64,000 nucleotides of DNA from Silene latifolia (taxonomy: Eukaryota > Streptophyta > Magnoliopsida > Caryophyllales > Caryophyllaceae): contig NC_133532.1 of NCBI RefSeq assembly GCF_048544455.1, positions 81,795,156 to 81,859,155 on the forward strand, written 5' to 3'. The notes under the pieces were generated by a model. The model had not been told where the DNA came from. It worked only from the letters and a program-made list of their open reading frames with translations, and did no database searches. Of this stretch, positions 23,633-36,000 are shown piece after piece. The translations under genes were made by a program, and so were the position numbers. The first letter of the stretch is position 1. Each line of letters begins with the position of its first letter.

Positions 23633-24873
23633 TTATATATCGATTACCCGCAATTGGGCACAATCAAAACAGCTCAAAGCTCTTAATAGTCGATCATAAA
23701 TCTGCGCATGTGCTACACAAAAGCATAAGTAGCACCAAGATATAACAAGAGCATATAAAATCAATGTTAAAGACCGTCTCAGCATATCAAATATTTGATG
23801 ACAATTATAGCAAAACCGCATCAAATTGTTAGTCCAACCAAAAGAGTATGGAGTATGAAAGCACAAAGTAGAGGTCATACGAGGTAATTTATCACTCACT
23901 ACACCAGTAATTCTCATGAAATTATCGTCAACAATTACCTCTTGGTCAGGAGGTCTACCACTCCTAATATCAGAATCGGTGGCAAAATAATATACTACCT
24001 CTACCAGGCTAGGAGTATTCATTGACTCATATGCCTTCTCATTCCCTTTGTTGATAGGCTCTATCCCATATATTTCAGCCTCTAAAGCATCCAACTCGGC
24101 TTTCCAAATGGGAGATTCACCTGCACATGTCTCAAAACATATCAAAGCATCTAAAGGGTCCTTAGTAGGGGGCCCTTGTGCAGAGTATTCATCAATATCA
24201 TCTTCAACATCAGAAACATCAAAATATGCATTCTGCACAGGTGTAATAAAATGAACCTCACTAGACTCAAAATTAGAATCAAATCAATAACTGAAGGGGA
24301 AGTATCAAAAGAAAGAGTCAGCAAATCGTCACATGAGTCCCATTTAACCTCAAGATCTTCGAATCGCGCATCCTCACTCTCCTGATCCCAAGACTCATCA
24401 CAAAAGGGATAATCTAAGGGGTATGTCAAGTCTTCCTCATGTGACTCACTGTCTGTAAAATTGTCATAGAGGGGTTCTAGATTGTCGTCAAAGAAGGGGT
24501 TATCAACTGAGCATATGGTCTCATCCTCTATGTTTCCCTCAATATCCTTTTCATTCTTTAAAACGGTTTCTATGGTCTCACCCACACCCTCATCCATGTA
24601 TGGCTGAAATGAAAAAGTGGGTTTAATACATTCAATAGCAAACCATTTAAAGAAAGAAAGGACATCTTCAATATTCTTACCACCAAAATCTCCCATACCT
24701 ATGGACTCAATGTAGGCTTGGGTTTGTCTGTTCATACCTTTTATGATGGTAAGACACATAGTAAGCCGCGGAATTTTGGCTTCGTAATTATGGGAACGAA
24801 TCCAATCATTCCATCTATGCATGTAATCATGGAAGTTCTCATCTTCACCCTGTAGAAACTCGATGGAAAACAT
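23633..24873 (-). pseudogene. NA-1 capsid-like, acidic, C-terminal membrane protein
   Basis: Starts at the ATG 24873, about 80 bp after the primer site (MFSIEFLQGEDENFHDYMHRW). Residues 1-90 resemble the retrotransposon gag capsid segment and align with NA-2 (shared GMN-x2-T and ECIKPT/HCLKQT). A long Asp/Glu-rich middle follows (NPFFDDNLEPLYDNF). One frameshift near 24280 moves the frame to the downstream part (VQNAYFDVSDVEDDIDEY), which ends with a hydrophobic segment (LTLILYALVISWCYLCFCVA) and a short tail. Only one lesion separates it from about 410 residues. Role unknown; binding to helper capsids at membranes is a guess. Confidence 0.75.
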
Positions 24874-24950
24874 TAGAACGGTCTCAAGGAACTGATGTTC
24901 CCTGAGACAAAAGACAAACTAAACAAAAACAAACAGAAAAATTGTTGCCT

Positions 24951-24967
24951 CACCGGCAACGGCGCCA
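24951..24967 (-). other. NA-1 primer binding site
   Basis: Minus strand TGGCGCCGTTGCCGGTG, the Athila tRNA-Asp-type primer site, four bases from the 5' LTR. Confidence 0.88.
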
Positions 24968-24971
24968 AATT

Positions 24972-26470
24972 TGATAAGGTTTTTTCAAATGTTGGCCTTA
25001 ATCAAAGTAAACCTATACTACTACTAACAATATAGCTAGTGGTAAGTCGGGGTCGAATCCACAGGGAGGCGGTGATTATCTAGTTTGTTTATATTTAAAT
25101 CTGTCTTAAAGGTAACCGTTTTCTGGGGGTTTGTTTTGTTTGTTATCTAACCAACTAAGTGCGAGTAATAAAAAGAGGTTTAAACGATGATATTAAAAGT
25201 CTAGGATTTCCGGTTCTCTAGGTCAATTATATGGGGTCTATTAATCAATTGCTAGATCTACTAAGTTGTCTAAGGTCATAAGATCGGTCGACTCTATTAT
25301 GCCCTTTAGATCGATTCTAACATGCGGTCGCTATAATTAGATACAATCTATTTGATTATCGCAGCCTATATTAATTCTAACCCGGTCGGTGAAAGGATTA
25401 ATTCGCTACACTAATTAACAACTCAGGCCTAAGTTAATTAACTAGAATAAGAACAATAATCAAACGGCAACTTAAACGATTTCACTAGCAATTAATCAAT
25501 TTCCCCTTTCTAATTAACCTAGATCCCCTTCATCCTAGATGAAGATTTAGCTACTCATAGTAATTATAATAACAACAATAATGATATAAGAAAGCATAAT
25601 TAAGAACATAAAAGATGAACAATAATGATAGAATAATTATTAAAGAAAGATTGATACCGTAATAAAGGAATACTTAGATCCGGAAGGAAGAACAATAAAT
25701 AAACTAAACTAAGTATTTGAGAGAGTTTTCTAAGGTAGTTATACTAAACCTATGTAAAATAAAGCATAAAATAACTTAGGGTACGAGTTTTGGTATTTAT
25801 AGCAATACATAACCGACTTAAGGAAAGCTGCGGGAATTATAAAACTGGAAGGTTCCTCGATCGAGTCGAGAGTGACTCGATCGAGGCACCAAAGTTCAAA
25901 ACACCCAACTCTCGACATTGCGAAATTTATTGATTAGGTTGGTTCCTCGATCGAGTCGAGAGTGACTCGATCGAGCATGAAGTTCCTCGATCGAGCCAAG
26001 GTTGACGCGATCGAGGCACCAATTTCCTGCTTCGCGCACTGAACTTCAAATGGCCGCCATTTCTTCGTTACTTGTCAGAAACAAGCGATTTTTGTGGCGT
26101 TGGAAAGCTAAGAGGATAAGATTTCACCTCCAATTAGAATCACTTGAAAATCTGTTGTAAAACTCGAGATATGTCTCTTCAAAGTAGGCACTTGTAATAA
26201 GAAGCTCTTTTCTTCGTGTTTTCTTCTTAACTTCTCTTCCTTCGTTCTTATGGATTCTCGTGTCATGCTTCATGTATCCCTTCATGCTCACTCCGCGATG
26301 CCCATTTCATTCATTTGCTCCTTAAATGCATCATTCCTGCATTAAACATCAAAAGGCGGAAGTATCGACATTCTAACTTAAAAGGCATATAAATGCTATA
26401 AACTAGCACGAAAACCATATCAAAAGCAATTAAGGGGTGGCATAAATATGCATATAATTATGACTCATCA
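24972..26470 (-). mobile_element. NA-1 5' LTR
   Basis: Near-identical to 20312-21809, with about a dozen substitutions. TATA box at plus 25794-25801; palindrome array at 25855-26018 with the same unit order and spacing. Confidence 0.9.
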
Positions 26471-26475
26471 TGAAC

Positions 26476-26540
26476 AAGCTTTTGATTATTTCTTCAAGGT
26501 GTTGAGCAACATTAACAACAACTTGGACATGCCCCCTTGA
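26476..26540 (+). CDS. Ath-C gag-protease, 3' end after NA-1
   Basis: Continues the frame broken at 20311 once one copy of the TGAAC duplication is discounted; about 20 codons, then TGA at 26538-26540. The stop directly after protease, before RT, shows the ORF was already pol-less before NA-1 inserted. Confidence 0.85.
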
Positions 26541-26863
26541 CATCTCATCAAGAATGAGAGTTTGGTGGAGTCCTCCCTAAACCACCATTTGTAAATATTT
26601 CTAACTCCCTAACTTGCATTTCAATTCTTATATTGCATTTTTGTTATTTTTGGATTTTTATACTTTGATCAAGATAATTGTCATGTTTGAGAGAAGTGAG
26701 GGAGGGACTAATGATTTCAATTGATGCGTAGTGCTTTAGCTTAGTGTGGGGATAGTAATTGCCTAGACTATTCATGCCTTAGTAGTGCCCCCACAATGAA
26801 GAACACAAGATATGAAGAAGAATGGAAGAATGACAAGGGATGCGCATAGTACACGGATGGAAC
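26541..26863 (+). other. Ath-C intergenic spacer
   Basis: AT-rich sequence between gag-protease and the array, where pol would be expected. No pol remnant seen in any frame. Confidence 0.5.
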
Positions 26864-27249
26864 TGAATCCGGGTACAAAGGAGTCGAATCCGAGCGGATT
26901 CTGGAGAATCCGCCCGTCTTCAGACAATCCGGGCATATTGGGCAAAAGACGCACGTCCCACTGAGCTGAACTTTTGAAATATTTTTGAATGTAAGCGAAT
27001 CCGGGCATCCTGCATTCTAATCCGCCCGTCTTCAAAAATCCGCCCGTCCTGAAAGGAAGACGCCCGTCTTTTTTGCTGAGGAAAACAAGAAAAATCCTTG
27101 TAAAGGAATCCGCCCGTCTTCTGTAAAAGACGCTTGTCCCGTGTTTGCAAATCCGAGCGTCTTCACTGAAAGACGCCCGTCTTTAGGCGAGTTTTTCCCA
27201 ACCCAGAACAGGCCAAATCCGGGCGTCCCGAGCAAAAACCGCCCGTCTT
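26864..27249 (+). repeat. CG-motif array upstream of the Ath-C ATHILA ORF
   Basis: About fourteen units alternating between ATCCGCCCGTC and AGACGCCCGTC types. Spacings I counted: 20, 19, 20, 52, 21, 18, 20, 50, 20, 23, 20, 46, 21, so most are near 20 with three gaps near 50. Inverted pairs such as GCGTCTT/AAGACGC recur. Confidence 0.88.
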
Positions 27250-27279
27250 GCCCCTGCAGTTCAAATTTTTTTCGGGTTT

Positions 27280-27285
27280 TATAAA
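27280..27285 (+). promoter_or_regulatory. Candidate TATA box for the ATHILA ORF
   Basis: TATAAA lies 31 bp after the array and 300 bp before the ATHILA start, followed by a C/T-rich leader. This copies the LTR layout (array, TATA, leader), suggesting an internal promoter. Inference only. Confidence 0.5.
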
Positions 27286-27584
27286 CCCCCTCCCACATTC
27301 ATTTCTTCATTCCTTCATTCATAACACTACTCAAAACCCTCAAAACCCTCATCCTCTCCATCACAAAAACAAAATTCCTCAACAACATTCCCCAAAATCA
27401 AATCAAAACATCCTTTTAACAACAAATCAATCACTCCTTTTTCAATAAAAATCAAAACCAAGCACAAAATCTTCAACCTTTGAGTCAATTTTTGAATTCA
27501 TAAAGGCAAAGCCTTTCACCTTTAAATCGATTTGGGTGCACTACAAATTGAAGATTTTTCACTCTTTTCTTGGTTTACTCATCA

Positions 27585-29192
27585 ATGGCAAGGACTAAGG
27601 GAGCAACAAAAGCAACAAAAGCAACAAAGGCAAAAGCACCAAAGGCAAAGACACTTTCATTAAGGCAAAAGAGTCTTCAAGCAAAGAAAGCATTGGCTAT
27701 GGTGGTAGCAAACCCAAACTTGGAAGTGCAACAACAACAACAACCTCCCATGGGAGCAACAACATCTACTACTCCGGAAATTGATCAACTTTCGCACTAT
27801 CCGGAGGTAATTTTCATTTCCAAAACCCATAAGGACACTTTTGCCAAGTTTCCTAGGAAATCATTTCTATCCACCAAGTTTATTTGTGAAGATACCTTAG
27901 ATAAGTTGGGTGTCCTTGAGCAAACTATAGCCTTCTTTAAAGCCATGGGGTTGGAGAAATTGTTTGAATCAAAAGAATTGACATACCCCTCCCTTACCTT
28001 AGAATTTTTGAGTTCTTTGAAAGTCAACAAGGTTGAGACTATGGAGACCATCGAGTTCCGTCTAGCTAATGTTAGTAGGCGCATCTCCTTTGAGGAAATG
28101 GGCGAAGCTTTGGGTCTTAGTGATGCACCGAGTTATTTTAAGAATGTTGGCAAGTATGACCCCGACCCTCTTTGGGAGGCGATTTCCGGAAGGAAATTTG
28201 AGGACTTTCATGCTAGTCGTGCTCTTTTAGTCCACCATCCGGGCATAAGAGTATGGTACAAGGTCATAGGAAACACCATCATTGCAAGAAAAGACACCAA
28301 CCATTTCACCAAACTCGATTTTGTTCTTCTTGAGTCGGCTTTGAACATTGGAAGGGAACACACCAAGCCTTTCAACTCTCTAAGGCTTTTGGTGGATAGA
28401 TGGCGAAAAATTGATTGTGGGAAGAAAGGCACTACCGTTATTGTGAATGGCGGCCTAGTCACTATCCTAGCTAAATACTTTGATCCAAACTTCAACAAAG
28501 GTAACAAGTATGAGGCGAAAGAGGGTGGTCATCTCATTGATATTAATACTATGATTTACAAGTACAAGTGGGTTACCCATAACCCTCTTGACACCAAGTA
28601 TGGATGGCTCACTAGTGAGGCTAGATCTTTCACTCTGCCTTCGAATATTTGCCGTTTAAGCGTCCACCGGACCAATTATCTACTTCCCCTTTCAAAAGAG
28701 GCCGAGTATATTATCCGACAACAAAAGGGTGAACTTGAAATGCCCTCCTCTTCCATTGTCACACCACCCTACCCTTTCGAGTACCAAGAGTTCAAGCCCG
28801 ATGGCGTTGAAGCAAGAAATGATTATTTGACTCTTCTCATGCAAAAGATGCACAAGCAAGCCTTCGAGGATCGGAAAAATGCTTACTTAGCTCAATATCC
28901 ACCCCTCCTACACTTATCTAGGCAAGGACTACTTGATCCTTCATGTCCTTTGCCTAGTTGGGCGGATAGAGAAGTCTTCTTTCCGAGTGCATCTAGGGTT
29001 GCTCCGGGTGATAATGAGGTTGTCGGTAATGAAGAGGTTGATGATAACATTGATGAGGAAGCTAGTGAAGAAGGAGAAGAGGATGATGAGCAAAATGAAG
29101 AAGAAGGTGAAGAAGCAAGTGAAGAGGGAAGTGGCAATGAGTCCACTTCTAATGAGGAAGATAATGATAGTGATGATATGATGGAAGATTAG
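27585..29192 (+). CDS. ATHILA-domain protein (env-position ORF) of Ath-C
   Basis: The ATG at 27585 (MARTKGATKATKATKA) is preferred over 27570 because it begins the Lys-rich repeat. Order: basic N-terminus (residues 1-45), Gln run, ATHILA domain about 60-400 (HYPEVIFISKTHKDTFAKF, YPSLTLEFLSSLKV, FEEMGEALGLSD, RALLVHHPGIRVWYKVIGNT, LLVDRWRKIDCGKKGT), then a strongly acidic tail of about 60 residues. About 535 residues, uninterrupted. The family sits after pol in Athila elements and has been called env-like, but I see no signal peptide or membrane span; a basic head and acidic tail fit a soluble or nucleic-acid-binding protein better. Function unknown. Confidence 0.9.
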   Translation: MARTKGATKATKATKAKAPKAKTLSLRQKSLQAKKALAMVVANPNLEVQQQQQPPMGATTSTTPEIDQLSHYPEVIFISKTHKDTFAKFPRKSFLSTKFICEDTLDKLGVLEQTIAFFKAMGLEKLFESKELTYPSLTLEFLSSLKVNKVETMETIEFRLANVSRRISFEEMGEALGLSDAPSYFKNVGKYDPDPLWEAISGRKFEDFHASRALLVHHPGIRVWYKVIGNTIIARKDTNHFTKLDFVLLESALNIGREHTKPFNSLRLLVDRWRKIDCGKKGTTVIVNGGLVTILAKYFDPNFNKGNKYEAKEGGHLIDINTMIYKYKWVTHNPLDTKYGWLTSEARSFTLPSNICRLSVHRTNYLLPLSKEAEYIIRQQKGELEMPSSSIVTPPYPFEYQEFKPDGVEARNDYLTLLMQKMHKQAFEDRKNAYLAQYPPLLHLSRQGLLDPSCPLPSWADREVFFPSASRVAPGDNEVVGNEEVDDNIDEEASEEGEEDDEQNEEEGEEASEEGSGNESTSNEEDNDSDDMMED

Positions 29193-31240
29193 CAAGCTTT
29201 GGAGGCTCCTACCCTCTCAAGGTTGGTCTATTTCTCTCTTTGTTTTAATTATTTTTCTTGATCATTGTTGGAGTAGTCCTAGCACCATAGAGGACTCACA
29301 CCTTGGTCCCATTGAGGTGTTCTCATTTTATTGTTCCCACCTTTCAAAATCCAAAATGACAAAATTAGTTTCATGCTTTGCATAGTGTGTGCATGAACTA
29401 CACCCATCCTTAGGACATTAGCAATAGTGTCTAGCTCGGTTTGGGGAAGTTAATGCATACACAACGGGAGGTAATCTAAATTATCCTCTCCGTCATAAAC
29501 AAAAACCATGCATCATGTAGTGTAGATTAGTGTAGCTTGCATTTAGTGTAGAAATCATGCATCATGTTTGCATAATTTCCTATCATTTTGGCCATTGAGG
29601 ACAATGCCCATATTAGTGTGGGGATGAGGAATTCTAACTTAACTTTTATTTAAAAATCCAAAAAAATTGAAAAATATCGAAAAACCATAAAAATTTGAAA
29701 ATTGAAAAGCCAAAAACATATTTATTTCTTTTGTAGTGTAGTCTTGTATATATTATTGTATATATTGTGTTTGTTCTATCCTTGTTCACATTGATCGACT
29801 ACGCCACATCCGAGACATGAGGATCATGAAGACCGCATGGTATGATCTTTCCAATCTCCTTTTTCCTCTTTATGTTAATGACTATGTGGCTTTATTTTGA
29901 TTGATGCGGTATAACAATGTGAACTTAGGACTTGCATTTAGTTTATATGTCATATTAGTTGGTAGAATCACTTGCATTAGGATGTATATAATAGTTGCAT
30001 CATGGCATATAGTTGCATTTAGATAAAATATTTTGGAAAAAAGTGCCTAATTGGGAACTTTGACAAGAGCAACTAAGCCATTACAAATACTTTTTCAACT
30101 TAAGACTTTGCCTACTAGAATGGTTGTAAAACACCCTAGATTGTGTCATACTAGTATCTTTTGACCCATGACCCAAAGCCAAGTCAAGGGTTTGCATGTG
30201 AGTCACCTATCCAACCCCGTGATGCGATGTGGACTTGGTTAACTTGTCTAGGTGACCTTGATTGACCTTGTGGTAAGGCAACCCAAAAATACTTTCTATC
30301 AATAAGTGTGAAGTGCTCATTTCGAAAATTTTGTCATGTGGAAGTAATTTAATGCCAAGGAAACCTCAAGTGTTATGAAATGTTGAAATGTTGAGAAATT
30401 TAGTTGTTTTGATGGAGGCGTACCACTTCGATGTGCTTTGGAGAGGGATCCATTGAATTGGGCCCCCACACGGTTGTGAATTCAACCGCCCAGAGACAAA
30501 GTGACTATCACCCCGAAAAGCTATTGTCTAGAGGTTAACCGGTTGCCTAATAAGCGATTGGCGAAAGCAAAGGACACTAGCCCGGAAGGGACAAACCCCA
30601 TCTTAAATTTTTGAAATGTGAAAGTTGAATGAGGTCAATTTTTGAATACTAGTCATATCCACCTTTGTTTATAACAATTTGAGCATTTCATTCCCAAAAA
30701 GCCTTTTTGTCAAGCCACTTTGTCGAGCTTGGGACGATCCATGACCTTTACTTTTGTAGAGAATTCGAGACTTGTCATGTCATATGCTTCTAGCATCATA
30801 GGGATCATCATTCCACTACCATCCGATCGCTCTTGACGAAAGCATTTGGAAATTGAGGACGAAAGTAGTCTAGTTTAACACCATTTGGAGGTGATTTAGT
30901 GTCATCCTCTTAGCCTTAGTAATTTGTTGAAATAGTATTTGTGAAGGATTACATGCTCTTAAATTTATTCCTCTTTAGTGCCTCTGCCACTTGATGAGGA
31001 AGTGGCTATTCCTTTTGTAGATGCATCCATTATTTGATTTTGTGTGCTTAATGTTTGGATGTGTCGCCATTTTGGCAAGACCCACCTTGCCTTGCAAGAA
31101 GGCATCCAACCTCATGGTTGTCTTGTTGTGAGTTGAAGGGGCGGAGTGAGACCCGCTAATTGTCTCATATCGGCTATGTTATTAGGATAGTTTAAATAAT
31201 GGTCCTAGTCTTTGTCACCTCTTTACTCGGGACGAGCAAA
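29193..31240 (+). other. Ath-C 3' non-coding region
   Basis: Contains PPT-like GGTTTGGGGAAG (29438-29449), stem-loop (29590-29609), second G-rich tract GTGTGGGGATGAGG (29616-29629) and an A-rich block (29655-29710). The last 1.5 kb is homologous, inverted, to NA-2 53628-55000. No credible genes. Confidence 0.7.
29590..29609 (+). promoter_or_regulatory. Conserved stem-loop, Ath-C copy
   Basis: GGCCATTG and CAATGCCC pair (one mismatch) around AGGA, about 400 bp after the ATHILA stop. Confidence 0.8.
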
Positions 31241-31259
31241 GGTTCGGTTTGGGGATATT
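31241..31259 (+). promoter_or_regulatory. Ath-C polypurine tract
   Basis: GGTTCGGTTTGGGGATATT directly before TGATGTGACC. Identical tract next to the NA-2 3' LTR. Confidence 0.85.
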
Positions 31260-31762
31260 TGATGTGACCATAATTAGCGCATATTTAGCCCCCGAATTAG
31301 CCTTGTTCCCATGCTTTTTAGTGCATATTTGGGTCATTTATTGTCTTTAGTTCTTTGTTTTGCATATTCTTTGAGATTTTGATCCCTTGGTAGGAAAGGA
31401 GTAAGAATCTCGCATTTTCATGGCAAAACGAGACTAAATTGATTGAATTCAATGACCAAGCATCAAGGAGAGACAAGATTAGAAGGCCTTTGTACATATT
31501 ATAGTAGTTGGGCAATGACGAGAAAGGATCCTTGCATCCCCGAGGAAATCCCCAAGGATTTTATGAAGAAAAGGGAAGAAAAGAAGAAGAAACAATGCTG
31601 AGCTACAATCCGAGCGGATTGTCCTGAATCCGCCCGTCCTCCACAAGCACAATCCGTGCGTCTTCCTTCAAAGACGCCCGGGCAGCAGCCACAGAATCCG
31701 CCCGGATTCCCTTGAAGACGCCCGTCTTCCCCTGCTACAATCCGCCCGTCCCGACACCAATA
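31260..31762 (+). mobile_element. Ath-C 3' LTR, first part
   Basis: Matches 15698-16197 of the 5' LTR with few changes, then is cut by TRG at CAATA (31758-31762) inside the eighth array unit. Continues at 48167. Confidence 0.9.
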
Positions 31763-33031
31763 TGAAGGAAAAGTAGATCTTTATACATAAACATACTCAT
31801 ATATGTTATAAATTAATTTGTCATAAAATTAAATATGGATTTTATGCATGCAAACAAAAGATAAAATAGAGGAGAAATCATATTCTTACATTGGTGATTT
31901 CGGTTTTATGGGCACAAAAGAAATCTCCTTTTCTTTTGTTCTTGTGCTTTCCTATAATGGAAGAACCAAGATCCAAGTGTAGGATCTCTCCTTAGGATTT
32001 ATACCCAAAGCTTTCTCTTAATTTAATTAATATTACATGAACTAGTACAATATTAATTAGAAGAAAATTGAACCAAAATATTATAAACACTTAAATATTT
32101 CGGTATATTGGAGGAAGAAAAGGAGAGCTTTTTATCTCTCTAGAATTCTAAATTTTGGATGATGAAAAGAATGAATAATGCACTAATTCATTTTAGTGTA
32201 ATATTAGGTAAAATAAGATGAAAAACCATAATGGTTTTCTCATCAAAAACCGGGTGGAGGGGGCCTTTTAGGGGAGCCAATGCATGCACACATTTGTCTT
32301 CACAATGTTTGATAGGGTTGCAAGGCTAGGCAATTAGGTAATCATTGTGTTTACCATTATCTTAATCAAACACAATATTAGCCCATTTCTTCCCCTAATT
32401 TCGGCACACATGGATAACAAGTAATCCATTTTATTTTTGTCAATTGTAAATATGTCACATGTCATATGTGACATAAATTTGTTATGTATTTTTAACATAT
32501 TAAAAATCAACGTATTATTAAAAATACGTCACATACAAAAATCGACTTAGTAATTTCATAATTACTTGTACCAAAATATTTTACCATTTATAAATCACAA
32601 CAGATTGTATTTATAATAATTCATTCAATTCCGATTGTTTCTTTAAACAATAATTTCATCCGAGTAATGATACAATTCAATTACTCAGACCGTATCTCAT
32701 TTAATCACATTTTAATATGAAACGTAAATTTTACTTCCAAAATCATCCGTCAATTTTCAAGTAATTTAATTAACTCGTAACATTATACGATTAATTAAAT
32801 AATCAATTAAGAGTGTTGCCCTATAGGTATGACCTAGGGGGTCAACTGATCACCACCGTCGCACGACAGTAATGTCAAACTCTAGTCAGCCAATCATTAC
32901 CGATATATGTTGACCAGTTGACAGTAACAATATTACTTCCCAATTGTATTCTTTATAATGAGATTTAAACACGTGATCATTATGATCAACAGTCGTGATC
33001 GCATTATTGTCGGAGGACACATATTCCAACA
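31763..33031 (-). mobile_element. TRG LTR 1 (3' LTR of unit 1)
   Basis: Minus strand TGTTGGAATATG to CTTTTCCTTCA, 1,269 bp. The PPT AAGTGGGAGAT abuts at 33032. Carries some private differences from the other two LTRs. Confidence 0.92.
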
Positions 33032-36000
33032 ATCTCCCACTTGTCCTCGACAAGTGTGTGCCACCAATTCTCTTGTCCTATTACTATCTCCCACTCAATG
33101 CAAGGTGTCTTTCAGGTCGTACTTGCAAGTGATCATATCGAGAGTGGTTTCCTCGATCCGGAGAAATAATGATTGACCGGATTTATCTATCATAGATACC
33201 TTCCGAGTGTGGCCACGCATTTCCAGTTCATTACTCCTCGAGTGGCCCTGAGATATTGTTATAACCCTGACTAGGGGTGGACAATTCCTATCGCACTCAT
33301 TCCCTTCGACTAGCCACAGCCATCATAACCCAAAATATGCCCATTTGACCCCATTTACGAAGGTCGTAGTAACACAAATCAAAGTTAATCTGAAACTGTG
33401 TCATCTTAGGTGAATAGTCTTTAGTCAAAAGAATCGACTCATTTGAATACTATAGCAGCTCTCGCCACGACCAGGCTATATAAATTTGCCAGAACTCTAT
33501 AAGCGGTCATAAGGCCCGACAAAATGTTCCTAACAGTCTGCCTATGTGATCGACTAGTCATCTCACATGCCTCTATGGCACTTGAACTTGCCATCAATCG
33601 CATCACACTCTAGTCACTTCGAGACGTCACCTCATATAAGTAACTATGGGCAATTACAATGTTAATCCATGTTCACTTTAACGGGGTTCAATTGTCTCTA
33701 CAACCCGTTTGGATATAACAAAGTGCAAGGTGAGTTAATAATAACTCAAACGACAAATGTCGACATCACACCCGGGTAGTCAATATCATATTACAACCTG
33801 TGATGTATATCGTAAGTGTAAACACTTATTGATTGCAATAGAAGTTTAACATGCCATGTGTCCATGTGTTCAAACTTCTTACACTTGCAATTTCCTTTAC
33901 ATTCATGTTCTCTCTCATAGCATGAATCTTACCAAGTACACATCAAGGTTCCCGACCTTGGTTTCGGTTCTTTAACTTGAGAGAACTTTCTTATCGACTA
34001 TCACATAACGACTGAATTTGTGATGAATGATATAACTTGTACTGATCAAGTACCCCATCCACACACAATGCACTAGGTATATGTTTTGTAGAGTCTTGCA
34101 ACAATCTGCCAAGACGATTGGCCTAGCACTTCTCACAAGTCCTAGCATAGTTAGGAAGGATTAGTATTGAGTAACTTCTTATTCAATTAAGTACCTTTCC
34201 AAAAACTTCTTATTTCTCCTTCTAGCTTGAAAGGTCAAGGATTCTCATAAATCCTCACATGTGCTCGGATTTTCATTAATATGCGCAACCTCTTGACACA
34301 TATAAGAGCATTCTAACAAACACCGAAATCGCTCATCGGATTCTTCTCTAGGATTCATGACGTTTCTATTATGGCTTACCAATGATCATCATGCTCTGAT
34401 GCATATGATTCATAATTGGACATGTGCATGATTATTCTAATGGCGGAAACATTAGTAGCTAATAATCATGAGACCAACCGTTCTTAGGTTCAATGAACTA
34501 CCATGACTGCTAATGGTAATCCCATTTTCATTCATATGAATAACCTATGTGTATGTTGATACAATGAGTATATCTTAATACAAATCCAATACCTCTCAAT
34601 GTAATTGGATTCATCATAGTCCATTTTCATCCAGAATTGAAAACTCAAAAGCTTCTTTATGAAAGAAGGTATTAGCTCGTCATTCTTTAATGAGTGATGA
34701 GTTGTAAACATTCAAAGGATGATAGCTCCCACTAAATTCCATGTCTTCACATGAGAATTTCCTAACTCCCACTCAATTCTACATATTTCGAAATTGACTT
34801 CTCAATCGAAATTTATCAAGAATTGAAATATAAATTGCATTGCCAAGTTATTAGGATAAAACCATATATGTTCCCATCATATCCTTTCAAAATACCTATT
34901 TTGAAGTGGTCTCATCTTAACCTTACGAAAAAAGATTTTAAATCTCCAATACACTCATGTCATAATGATGTGTAGCAATGTCATTATTCGAATATAAATA
35001 ATATCTAGAACACGTCCTTCGAAATACCCTTTCGAAAGGAGGTTTAACCAATTCATATCATAATGAGGTTAAGTAATGACATTTGTGTGGTTAATGCTAA
35101 ACTTAGCTATTGAGGATATCGGTATATCAATCCTTGCAATTTCTAGTCATAAATCTCGTATATATATATATACTAGAATGTAACTTTGATTCATTTAGGC
35201 TCTTAAGTAAATCTCGGTTGAAACTATAGGTCAAAATTTATCATAAAATAGTCTAAACTCTGTCAAAACTCTTATTAAGACTTTACATTAGTCATTTCTT
35301 CCAAAACTTACTTTTGGTGTCCTCACGTAGTAATCTTAAGAATATTTCTTTCGATTACTTCACGTGGTCTCATTAGTCATATAGAACTTACTTGAGACCA
35401 TAGATCTCATCTATAGGTTATACTATATAAATAGATAAACCTCCATTCAAATCATTCTCTCTTGTGTAGATCTTCATTTACACAAGTACACAATTTTATC
35501 TTGCCTTGTGTGTTGTGTCCTCATTTTTCTCCCACTCTATCTTTAGAATAAATACACTATAGATTCAAAGATAGCATATGAGACACAAATAATGATATTG
35601 AAGTATAAGGAGAACGATCTCATAGGTTGACTAATAGTTATAGATTTCATATGTGTACTTGGTGATTGACATTCCTTTAATAGAGTTCATAGACTCAAAA
35701 TCGCTTTATAAATGATCATACACAAGCCTTAAGCGTGTGGACATATAATGAAACCCGTCATTATATTTGTCTATTAGATCACTTTAAGTGAATAATCTTA
35801 TGTTTCATAGTGCAAGCATTTAAGATGAATTTTAGAACATAAAAGGATAAATGATAAAACGGGTGACTTGGGTTGCAAACCAAGTCACCATCATCCAAAA
35901 TACAAACCATTATCCAAAATACTTTTCCATGTCGAACACGGAAACTTAAAGTTCTAAAAATCCAAAACATAACTTTAAATAAGACAACGAAAAGCAAAGC

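Larger units (their letters stand above)
20312..26470 (-). mobile_element. NA-1, non-autonomous Athila-type element
   Basis: Flanked by TGAAC at 20307-20311 and 26471-26475. LTRs 20312-21809 and 24972-26470 (about 1.5 kb, roughly 1% different by eye), tRNA-Asp-type primer site next to the 5' LTR and a GGTTTGGGGGAGTT PPT next to the 3' LTR. The 3.2-kb interior has a single broken ORF encoding a capsid-like and membrane protein. No protease, pol or ATHILA ORF. Confidence 0.92.

Noticed and set aside
28892..29195. Antisense and shifted ORFs over the acidic tail of the ATHILA protein
   Set aside because: GAR/GAT-rich coding produces open shadow frames; no independent support.
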